Source: UBA4736 sp002404015 (lineage in GTDB: Bacteria > Chloroflexota > Dormibacteria > Dormibacterales > Dormibacteraceae). Taken from it: a DNA stretch of 5,185 nt. Position 1 is the first letter of the stretch. Each line of letters opens with the position of its first letter. Below the pieces are notes generated by a model. It saw nothing but the letters and a program-made list of their open reading frames with translations, searched no databases and was not told where the DNA came from. Both the position numbers and the translations under genes were made by a program. The stretch is from assembly GCA_036747295.1 (NCBI GenBank), contig DAIOCN010000057.1, positions 1 to 5,185 of the forward strand, read 5' to 3'. This document shows, one piece after another, positions 1 through 4,675 of the stretch.

Positions 1-30
1 ACCTTTCACTTTGTCCTCAGCCCCCTATCT

Positions 31-58
31 CACTCCACCTTCGGTGGATTCGGGAGTG
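31..58. other. stem-loop with two alternative pairings, between genes
   Basis: TCCACC (34-39) pairs perfectly with GGTGGA (43-48) around a 3-nt loop. An overlapping alternative pairs CACTCC (31-36) with GGAGTG (53-58). The two share bases 34-36 and so exclude each other. The minus-strand transcript of the upstream propeller gene would reach this site about 80 nt past its stop. No T-tract follows the stem on either strand, so I do not call it an intrinsic terminator. Confidence 0.4.
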
Positions 59-59
59 T

Positions 60-97
60 GGGGAGGGAGTCTTTGGGGAGGGAGTCTTTGGGGAGGG
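60..97. repeat. 15-bp G-rich tandem repeat, about 2.5 copies
   Basis: The unit GGGGAGGGAGTCTTT occurs exactly at 60-74 and 75-89. A partial third copy, GGGGAGGG, lies at 90-97. The repeat is noncoding and lies between the stop of the propeller gene (137) and the left window edge. Its low complexity contrasts with the rest of the window. Slippage-generated expansion is the simplest explanation. Confidence 0.85.
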
Positions 98-108
98 TTC
101 GGGTGGGG
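60..108 (+). other. potential G-quadruplex-forming tract followed by eight Ts
   Basis: On the plus strand, runs of three or four G are separated by loops of 1 nt (A) and 7 nt (AGTCTTT), which fits the usual G3+N1-7 pattern. Further G-runs follow at 101-103 and 105-108, then T8 at 111-118. The minus-strand transcript of the propeller gene would carry the C-rich version. A plus-strand transcript entering from the left would carry the G-rich version and then U8, which could pause or end transcription. Folding and function are inference. Confidence 0.4.
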
Positions 109-136
109 TCTTTTTTTTGGGGAGAGTGATCCGCCG

Positions 137-1282
137 TTAGGTCCAGGCCGGTAGGCGGACTTCGGTCCAGTGGGCGCCGCCGTCCGTGCTGCGCAGTAGG
201 AGCTCCGGACTGATCCCGCCGCTGCCCGGGTCGGTCGCCCACAGGTGTTGGACGTCGACCAGCTGGATCTCGCCCAGCGCGTCCCCAGCGGGCAGGCTCG
301 CGAGGTTGGCCGTCCAGGTCAGGCCGGCGTCCGCGCTGATCGACACTGAGTGGCGGCCGTACGCGAGCCAAACGGTCGGTCCGACGTAGACCACCGTCGG
401 CCCGGGCGCCGTCACCAGCCGAGGCTCCTCCCAGGTCCGGCCGGCGTCGTGCGTCGAGTACACGAGCTCGGCACCCCCGGTGCCCAGCGGCGCGGACATC
501 AGGCCCTCGGCACCGTCGCCGAGGAAGACCGGCGGGAGAAGCGAGGCGGGCGCCCCCACCGCGCCCAGCTGCGCATTGCCCGGAGCCGCCGGCAGCAGGG
601 CGCGGGCCCACGTCCTGGCCGCGTCATGGGTCATGTAGAGGCTGCTGGTGAAAGCCCAACCGGTCGTGGCGTCGCTGAACCAGACCCAGCGCTTGACCTC
701 CCCGGCTGGAATGTGGATCTGAGGGATGGGGACCCAGCTCCCGCCGCCATCGTCGGTCGTGTACAGGAACAGCGGCTGGAGGCCGAGCACGGGCGACTGC
801 CAGAAATCGAAGACGCCGCGCTGGGCGCTGAACATCTGGATGGCGGCGACGTAACCCCCCGAGGGCGGGAAAGCTCGCTCCTGCCAGTGGCGGCCGAAGT
901 CCGACGTGGCAAACAGCAGGGTCGGGGCCGGGGAGCCGGACACCGTTGTGGCGGCGACGAAGCCGTCGGCAGGGTTGACCAGGTTGATCTCCACCGGCCG
1001 GGCGGTCGCGACGGGCAGTGACAGCCGGCGCCAGGTGCGGCCCGCGTCCGTGGTCGCGAAGACGGTGTCGTGGGTCACCCTCGCGGGAGCGGACTCGACC
1101 TGCTCGACCAGGACCCAGCCGGTCGTGGCGGACACGAACTGCGGGGTGACCATGCGCAGGAGAAGGAAGGGGCCAGACCCCGACCTGGCCGCAAAGGGCT
1201 GCAGGTACGCCACCGACACCGCCGCCAGGCCGGCGGCCGCCACGCAGATCACGATCAGCGCCCGCCATGCACGCGAGCTCAG
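137..1282 (-). CDS. exported or membrane-anchored seven-Asp-box beta-propeller protein (BNR/Ycf48-like)
   Basis: The protein has 381 residues if it starts at the CTG at 1282. The N-terminus is SSRAWR followed by a hydrophobic stretch at about residues 8-27, a signal peptide or signal anchor, so the rest is probably outside the membrane. There is no lipobox. Seven Asp-box motifs (S/T-x-D-x-G-x-T/H/S-W type) end at W84, W133, W183, W225, W284, W323 and W372, for example TTDAGRTW and STDGGAHW. They are 39-59 residues apart, one per predicted blade. Many blades also carry a TGW- or DGF-like strand before the box. This architecture belongs to the BNR, sortilin and Ycf48-type propellers. Sialidase catalytic residues cannot be assigned, so a binding or assembly role is likelier than hydrolysis, and the ligand is unknown. 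The gene overlaps truA by 4 nt (CTGA). GGAGG lies 7 nt upstream of the CTG. A longer reading from an ATG at 1372 would sit inside truA with a Gly/Pro/Arg-rich leader and is unlikely. A GTG at 1252 has no ribosome site and loses the basic N-terminus. Confidence 0.85.
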   Translation of the reverse strand: MSSRAWRALIVICVAAAGLAAVSVAYLQPFAARSGSGPFLLLRMVTPQFVSATTGWVLVEQVESAPARVTHDTVFATTDAGRTWRRLSLPVATARPVEINLVNPADGFVAATTVSGSPAPTLLFATSDFGRHWQERAFPPSGGYVAAIQMFSAQRGVFDFWQSPVLGLQPLFLYTTDDGGGSWVPIPQIHIPAGEVKRWVWFSDATTGWAFTSSLYMTHDAARTWARALLPAAPGNAQLGAVGAPASLLPPVFLGDGAEGLMSAPLGTGGAELVYSTHDAGRTWEEPRLVTAPGPTVVYVGPTVWLAYGRHSVSISADAGLTWTANLASLPAGDALGEIQLVDVQHLWATDPGSGGISPELLLRSTDGGAHWTEVRLPAWT

Positions 1283-2010
1283 TAGACGACCTCCATCAGC
1301 GTCAGCCCACCGGCCGGGGCCGTCTTGGCCGCCAGGGAGCGGTCGCGGGCGGCCAGGATCTCGGCCACCCACTCCGGAGGGCGCCGCGCCAGGCCCACCT
1401 CCAGAAGGGCGCCCGCGATTCCGCGCACCATCCCGCGCAGGAAGCCCTCGCCGACCAGCTCCAGGTCCACGAACTGGCCGCGCCTGTGAACGGCCGCTCC
1501 GCGCAGGAGGCGTTCGCGGTCGCGGGCGGGCTCCGAGGCCGAGCAGAAGGTGGTCCAGTCGTGCCGCCCGACCAGCCCGGGCGCCGCGGCGGCCATCAGC
1601 GCCTCGTCGAGGCGGGAGCGGACGTGCCAGCAGCGCCCGCGCTCCAGGGCAGGCCGGGCGGGGCGATCCAGCCAGCGGTAGCGATAGAAGCGCCAGCGAG
1701 CCGAGTAGCGGGCGTGGAAGTCATCCGGCACGGCCTCGGCGCTCAGGACGGCCACGTCCTCGGGCAGGCGGGCGTTGAGCGCGCCGGCCAGCCGCTCGAC
1801 GCCCGGCCGTCCCTGCAGGTGGAAGCTGACCACCTGGCCCCGCGCGTGGGCGCCCGCGTCCGTCCGCCCGGCGGCATGGACGGTGTGCTCGTGGCCGGTG
1901 ACCTCGCGAAGGGCGCGGCGCAGCTCCGACTCCACGCTCCGCTGGCTAGTCTGCCGCTGCCAGCCGGCGAAGCCGCTGCCGTCGTACTCGAGGACGACCT
2001 TGACATTCAC
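1279..2010 (-). CDS. truA: tRNA pseudouridine synthase A
   Basis: TruA isomerises uridines 38-40 in the tRNA anticodon stem-loop to pseudouridine, acting in the cytoplasm. The 243-residue length is normal for the family. The N-terminal YDGSGFAGWQRQ (9-20) and the catalytic motif AGRTDAGAHA (47-56) are present, with D51 as the nucleophile. Family position FHARYSARWRFYRY (98-111) supplies the conserved tyrosine Y109. HDWTTFC (150-156), FLRGMVRGIAG (190-200, conserved R196) and the C-terminal APAGGLTL also match. Two small residues, G193 and G197, replace the bulkier residues often seen around MVR; this is minor. The start is GTG at 2010: an in-frame TGA lies eight codons upstream and no other start falls between. 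There is no clear Shine-Dalgarno, so a leaderless or nearly leaderless message is possible. It is first in a two-gene unit with the propeller gene and divergent from the glycosylase gene. In many bacteria truA sits between rplQ and rplM, but here it does not. Confidence 0.97.
   Translation of the reverse strand: MNVKVVLEYDGSGFAGWQRQTSQRSVESELRRALREVTGHEHTVHAAGRTDAGAHARGQVVSFHLQGRPGVERLAGALNARLPEDVAVLSAEAVPDDFHARYSARWRFYRYRWLDRPARPALERGRCWHVRSRLDEALMAAAAPGLVGRHDWTTFCSASEPARDRERLLRGAAVHRRGQFVDLELVGEGFLRGMVRGIAGALLEVGLARRPPEWVAEILAARDRSLAAKTAPAGGLTLMEVVY
1290..1294 (-). promoter_or_regulatory. Shine-Dalgarno deciding the CTG start of the propeller gene
   Basis: GGAGG on the minus strand lies inside the last codons of truA, 7 nt before the CTG at 1282-1280. 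That CTG overlaps the truA stop as CTGA. No ATG, GTG or TTG in this frame lies at a comparable distance. The arrangement mirrors common ATGA/GTGA translational coupling, with CTG in the start position. Confidence 0.6.
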
Positions 2011-2027
2011 GTCGAGAGCACGATAGA
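2000..2027 (+). promoter_or_regulatory. candidate promoter for the winged-helix glycosylase gene
   Basis: TTGACA (2000-2005) is an exact sigma-70-type -35 hexamer, uncommon in DNA this GC-rich. GATAGA (2022-2027) lies 16 nt downstream and matches only part of TATAAT. The -35 lies inside the first codons of truA on the opposite strand, so it may be coincidental coding sequence. Transcription would begin near 2034. Confidence 0.3.
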
Positions 2028-2048
2028 GGCCTCAGGTGGTATTCGACA
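2020..2048 (-). promoter_or_regulatory. weak candidate promoter for truA
   Basis: On the minus strand TATCGT (2025-2020) matches four of six bases of a -10 element. It lies 17 nt from TGTCGA (2048-2043), a poor -35. The start point would fall a few bases before the GTG at 2010, which fits the missing Shine-Dalgarno. It overlaps the candidate plus-strand -10. The match is weak and rests on spacing and context. Confidence 0.2.
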
Positions 2049-2107
2049 TCCTGGTCCGCTACGGCACGGTGGACGGCGTCAGCGGCCCTCCGCTGGGGAC
2101 CCGATAG
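2036..2107 (+). CDS. possible 23-codon leader ORF ahead of the glycosylase gene
   Basis: A GTG at 2036 opens a 23-residue reading frame (VVFDILVRYGTVDG...) ending in TAG at 2105-2107. AGAGG (2025-2029) lies 6 nt upstream of the GTG, and an in-frame TAG at 2024-2026 closes the frame above it. The stop codon overlaps the AGGAGG ribosome site of the next gene, so a terminating ribosome would be placed at the glycosylase start 12 nt further on. I recognise no family. In a GC-rich gap a short open frame can occur by chance, so this may not be translated. Confidence 0.25.
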   Translation: MVFDILVRYGTVDGVSGPPLGTR

Positions 2108-2112
2108 GAGGG
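2106..2112 (+). promoter_or_regulatory. Shine-Dalgarno deciding the CTG start of the glycosylase gene
   Basis: AGGAGGG is a near-perfect anti-16S match, 6 nt before the CTG at 2119. The frame has no ATG, GTG or TTG between about 2000 and this CTG, and the conserved N-terminus of the family begins only a few residues later. Confidence 0.7.
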
Positions 2113-2118
2113 CGGCCG

Positions 2119-3321
2119 CTGCCGGCACCCGACCTCACACCAGCCGAGGCGCGGCGGATCGCGCTGGCGGCCCAGGGCTTCGGCGGGCGGCGCCCCTCGG
2201 GGGCCACGGGACGGCCGGCGCTGCGCCACGTGCTCGCCCGGACCGCGGTCCTCCAGATCGACTCGGTCAACGTGCTGGCCCGCGCCCACTACCTGCCCGT
2301 CTTCAGCCGGGTCGGCCCCTACCAGGTTGATGTGCTTGACCGGATGGCCTACAGGGCGCCTCGTGAGCTCTTCGAGTACTGGGGCCACGAGGCGTCCCTG
2401 CTGCCGGTGGCGATGCAGCCGCTCTTCCGCTGGCGGATGGACAAGGCGCTGGAGGACGCCTGGCGGCCCGTCAAACGCATCGAGAGCGAGAGGCCTGGTT
2501 TCGTGAAGCGGGTTCTGGAGGAGGTTCGAGCGCGCGGTCCGCTGACCGCGGCCGACCTGGGCCTGACCGAAAGGGCCAAGGCGGCCGGCCCCTGGTGGAG
2601 CTGGCCGGACGACAAGGCAGCCCTGGAGTGGCTGTTCTGGTCGGGCCAGGTCACGACGAGCACCCGGCGCGGCTTCGAGCGGGTCTACGACATCCCCGAG
2701 CGCGTGCTCCCCGAGCGCGTGCTGCGCCTGCCCACACCCGACCGCGCCGACGCCCAGCGCGAGCTGGTCCGGATCGCCGCCGGGGCCCTGGGCGTGGCGA
2801 CCGAAGGCGACCTGCGCGACTACTTCCGGCTCGGCGTCGGCGACGGGCGAGCCCGGGTCGCCGAGCTGGTCGAAGCGGGCGAGCTGCGCCCGGTCAGGGT
2901 GGCGGGCTGGGCCAAACCCGCCTACCTGCACCCCCAGGCTCGGCTGCCGGCCAGGGTGGCGGCGCGGGCCCTTTTGGCGCCGTTCGACCCGCTGGTCTGG
3001 GAGCGGGACCGGACGCAGCGGCTGTTCGGGATGCGCTACCGGATCGAGATCTACGTTCCCGCCCCCAAGCGCGTGCACGGCTACTACGTGTTGCCGTTCC
3101 TGCTCGGCGACCGCCTGGTGGCCCGGGTGGACCTGAAGGCCGACCGCCAGGCCGGGCTGCTGAGGGTGCAGGGCTGCCACCTGGAGCCCGACCGCGGCGA
3201 GTCCCAGGTCGCCGCCGCGCTGGCCGATGAGCTGCGCTCGATGGCAGGCTGGCTCGGGCTCGGCGGAATCGCAGTAGCCGCGAGCGGCGACCTTGCCCCG
3301 GCCCTACGGCGGGCGGTCTAA
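2119..3321 (+). CDS. winged-helix DNA glycosylase-like protein of the YcaQ/AlkX (AlkZ superfamily, HTH_42) type
   Basis: Members of this family excise alkylated bases and unhook DNA interstrand crosslinks (Escherichia coli YcaQ; the related Streptomyces AlkZ protects against azinomycin B). The protein has 400 residues, the usual size. It begins LTPAEARRIALAAQGF (6-21), the typical family N-terminus. LQIDSVNVLARAHYLP (45-60) carries Q46-I-D48, the QxD pair linked to catalysis in YcaQ, where AlkZ has QxQ. ELFEYWGHEASLLP (83-96) and SWPDDKAALEWLFWSG (from about 161) follow. The C-terminal part has LLAPFDPLVWERDRTQRLFG (W294) and KRVHGYYVLPFLLGDR, both strongly family-like. The frame is intact. 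The start is CTG at 2119, chosen from AGGAGGG 6 nt upstream and the family N-terminus. The open frame upstream is only the antisense of truA. The gene is divergent from truA and convergent with rpsI, so it is probably its own transcription unit. A glycosylase role is inferred from family and motif; the substrate is unknown. Confidence 0.9.
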   Translation: MPAPDLTPAEARRIALAAQGFGGRRPSGATGRPALRHVLARTAVLQIDSVNVLARAHYLPVFSRVGPYQVDVLDRMAYRAPRELFEYWGHEASLLPVAMQPLFRWRMDKALEDAWRPVKRIESERPGFVKRVLEEVRARGPLTAADLGLTERAKAAGPWWSWPDDKAALEWLFWSGQVTTSTRRGFERVYDIPERVLPERVLRLPTPDRADAQRELVRIAAGALGVATEGDLRDYFRLGVGDGRARVAELVEAGELRPVRVAGWAKPAYLHPQARLPARVAARALLAPFDPLVWERDRTQRLFGMRYRIEIYVPAPKRVHGYYVLPFLLGDRLVARVDLKADRQAGLLRVQGCHLEPDRGESQVAAALADELRSMAGWLGLGGIAVAASGDLAPALRRAV

Positions 3322-3355
3322 GTCCCTTTTTTGATAGAGAGCGGTGGCGCCGTAA

Positions 3356-3374
3356 GGGGTGGCTCCGCCACCCC
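3356..3374. other. perfect 8-bp stem-loop in the convergent gap
   Basis: GGGGTGGC (3356-3363) pairs with GCCACCCC (3367-3374) around a 3-nt loop. It lies 34 bp past the glycosylase stop. Neither strand has a T-tract directly after it, so it is not a classic intrinsic terminator. It may protect the 3' end or help termination. The octamer CCGTAAGG occurs just before it (3350-3357) and again at 3408-3415. Confidence 0.5.
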
Positions 3375-3410
3375 GATTGAGTCCTAAATTCCAGACGCGC
3401 GCCGACACCG

Positions 3411-3432
3411 TAAGGAAACGGAGGGGGTCCGT
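3411..3432 (-). terminator. small stem-loop with T-rich tail downstream of rpsI
   Basis: On the minus strand ACGGA pairs with TCCGT (3432-3428 with 3422-3418) around five Cs, followed by TTTCCTT (to about 3413). With the larger hairpin immediately upstream it may end the rpoA-rplQ-rplM-rpsI message. The stem is only 5 bp and the T-tract is interrupted. Confidence 0.35.
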
Positions 3433-3468
3433 GGGGGAACCGCGAAGGGGTTCCCCCGCGCCTTTTCT
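3430..3468 (+). terminator. probable intrinsic terminator of the glycosylase gene, perhaps shared with the ribosomal operon
   Basis: GGGGGAACC (3433-3441) pairs with GGTTCCCCC (3449-3457) around a 7-nt loop. On the plus strand one G-U and two G-C pairs extend the stem to 3430-3460, followed by CCTTTTCT. The stem lies 6 bp from the rpsI stop. The minus-strand copy has the same 9-bp core but no immediate T-tract. Confidence 0.65.
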
Positions 3469-3862
3469 AGCGCTTTGTGTACTGGGGAGCCTTTCGGGCG
3501 CGCTTCAGGCCGTACTTCTTGCGCTCCTTCATACGGGCGTCCCGGGTGAGGAGGCCGGCCTTCTTCAGCACGGGCCTGAGCTCCGCGTCGAACTGAAGCA
3601 GCGCCCGGGCGATGCCGTGCGCAATGGCGCCGGCCTGGCCGGAGACGCCGCCGCCCTCGACCTTCACGCTCACGTCGAAGCGGCGCAGGCTGTCGGTCAC
3701 CTTCAGAGGGTTCATGACCTCCATCTCGAGGACCCGGCGGCCCAGGTACTGGAGGGGCGACTTCTCGTTGATGATCATGCGGCCCTCGCCGGGTGTCAGC
3801 CGGACACGCGCGATGGCGGTCTTGCGGCGGCCGGTGCCGCGGCTAATGTCGCTGTCAGCCAA
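3467..3862 (-). CDS. rpsI: 30S ribosomal protein S9
   Basis: S9 is a small-subunit protein whose C-terminal tail reaches the P-site tRNA anticodon. The 131 residues are a normal length. GTGRRKTAIARV (9-20) is the usual start of the conserved domain. GGGVSGQAGAIAHGIARAL (70-88) matches the S9 signature. The basic C-terminus ends KAPQYTKR, keeping the conserved terminal KR. The start is TTG at 3862, supported by AGGGGA (3876-3871) 8 nt upstream and by the absence of ATG or GTG nearby in frame. It overlaps the end of rplM by 8 nt, the standard rplM-rpsI pairing, which suggests translational coupling of L13 and S9. It is the last gene of the ribosomal unit, with a strong hairpin beginning 6 bp after its stop. 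Confidence 0.97.
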   Translation of the reverse strand: MADSDISRGTGRRKTAIARVRLTPGEGRMIINEKSPLQYLGRRVLEMEVMNPLKVTDSLRRFDVSVKVEGGGVSGQAGAIAHGIARALLQFDAELRPVLKKAGLLTRDARMKERKKYGLKRARKAPQYTKR

Positions 3863-4319
3863 TTCGGATGTCCCCTTTGTCGTCGAAGGTGATCGCCTTG
3901 GGAGCCTGGGCCTGGTGCTCGTGCTCGGGGCCGGCGAAGACGCGCAGGCGCTTCAGCATCTGGCCGCCGAGGGTGTTGTTCTGCAGCATTCCGCGCACCG
4001 CATTGGTGATCGGGAACGTGGGGTCGACCTCCGTCGCCTGGCGCAGCGTGCGTGTGCGCAGGCCGCCCGGGTAGCCGGAGTAGCGGGTGTAGATCTTCTT
4101 GTCGATCTTGTTGCCGGTCACGAGCACCCGCGAGGCGTTGACCACGACCACATGGTCGCCGGTGTTCAGGTGGGGCGTGTAGGTGGGCTTGTGCTTGCCC
4201 TTAAGGAGCTTGGCGACGTTGCTGGCCAGCCGCCCGAGCGCGATCCCGGTCGCGTCCACGACGTACCAGTCCCCGTGCAGGTCCTCCTTGCGGGCCGTCC
4301 AGGTCTTCTGCTTGGACAC
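3855..4319 (-). CDS. rplM: 50S ribosomal protein L13
   Basis: L13 is an early-assembling large-subunit protein that binds 23S rRNA. The 154 residues are slightly longer than the roughly 142-150 of most bacterial L13. Family marks are KTWTARKEDLHGDWYVVDA near the N-terminus, LGRLAS (28-33), LLKGKHKPTYTPH (38-50), GDHVVVVNA (54-62), YSGYPGGLR and AVRGML...LGGQMLKRLRVFAGPEHEH. The motif often read as GMLPxxxLGR is GMLQNNTLGG here. After the usual HxHxAQxP ending there is an extra tail of about a dozen residues, ITFDDKGDIRIG. That stretch also carries the rpsI ribosome site and start, so it may persist for that reason. The GTG start at 4319 lies 2 nt after the rplQ stop with only a weak ribosome site, consistent with coupled translation. 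Confidence 0.97.
   Translation of the reverse strand: MSKQKTWTARKEDLHGDWYVVDATGIALGRLASNVAKLLKGKHKPTYTPHLNTGDHVVVVNASRVLVTGNKIDKKIYTRYSGYPGGLRTRTLRQATEVDPTFPITNAVRGMLQNNTLGGQMLKRLRVFAGPEHEHQAQAPKAITFDDKGDIRIG
3871..3876 (-). promoter_or_regulatory. rpsI: Shine-Dalgarno supporting the TTG start of rpsI
   Basis: AGGGGA on the minus strand sits within the last codons of rplM, 8 nt before the TTG at 3862-3860. It decides the start because no ATG or GTG is available in frame near this position. Confidence 0.6.
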
Positions 4320-4321
4320 GG

Positions 4322-4675
4322 CTAATCTACGATCTCGATGATGACCATCGGCGCCGCGTCGCCGAGCCGGTGACCGGCGTGGATGATCCGGGTGTAGCCG
4401 CCCGGGCGGTCGGCCAGGCGGGGCACCACGTTCGCGAAGAGCCGCTCGGCGACGTCCGGCTGGCTGACCTCACGCGCCACGTGGCGGCGGGCCGCCAGGT
4501 CGCCTACCTTGGCCACCGTTATCAGGCGCTCAACCCAGCGGCGGAGCTCCTTGGCCTTGGCCTCGGTGGTCGTGATGCGGCCGGTCGCCAGCAGCGACGT
4601 GCAGAGGTTGCGCATGAGCGCCTTCCTCGCGTCCGTGTCGCGGTTGAAGCGGCGGCCGCTCTTCTGGTGGCGCAT
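4322..4675 (-). CDS. rplQ: 50S ribosomal protein L17
   Basis: L17 is a large-subunit protein near the peptide exit tunnel, bound to 23S rRNA. The 117 residues are typical of the compact bacterial form. It opens MRHQKSGRRFNRD and has RKALMRNLCTSLL (17-29), the signature region RITTTEAKAKELR (33-45), KVGDLAARRH and the C-terminal DRPGGYTRI (89-97) with GDAAPMVIIE (105-114). The ATG at 4675 follows the rpoA stop with no gap (TAGATG). No strong Shine-Dalgarno is visible in the rpoA tail, so coupling to rpoA termination is likely. The rpoA-rplQ order is almost universal in bacteria; rplM directly after rplQ, without truA between, is less usual. Confidence 0.98.
   Translation of the reverse strand: MRHQKSGRRFNRDTDARKALMRNLCTSLLATGRITTTEAKAKELRRWVERLITVAKVGDLAARRHVAREVSQPDVAERLFANVVPRLADRPGGYTRIIHAGHRLGDAAPMVIIEIVD

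Noticed and set aside
60..97. CRISPR-like or attachment-site repeat
   Set aside because: The copies are directly adjacent with no spacers, only 15 bp long, and there are no cas, integrase or transposase genes nearby.
30..611. Minus-strand frame crossing the end of the propeller gene into the repeat
   Set aside because: Its C-terminal residues merely translate the G/C-rich tandem repeat (PKDSLPKDSLP), and the rest is a shadow of the propeller gene.
624..1268. Minus-strand frame with an ATG at 1268
   Set aside because: It is a shifted shadow of the propeller gene. Its translation is Arg/Pro/Gly-rich and lacks the Asp-box repeats found in the true frame.
1283..1372. ATG at 1372 as the start of the propeller gene
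   Set aside because: It would overlap truA by 94 nt, adds a charged Gly/Pro/Arg-rich leader before the export signal, and lacks the ideal ribosome site seen before the CTG at 1282.
1267..2118. N-terminal extension of the glycosylase frame by about 280 residues
   Set aside because: This stretch is the antisense of truA, open only because of high GC content. The translation is low-complexity Gly/Ala/Arg/Pro sequence, and the real family N-terminus begins just after 2119.
2059..3180. Long minus-strand frame opposite the glycosylase gene
   Set aside because: Antisense shadow of a well-conserved coding gene; the translation resembles no family and is rich in Gly, Arg, Pro and Gln.
3359..4325. 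Plus-strand frames opposite rpsI and rplM
   Set aside because: They run antisense to unmistakable ribosomal protein genes and have no recognisable domains or ribosome sites.
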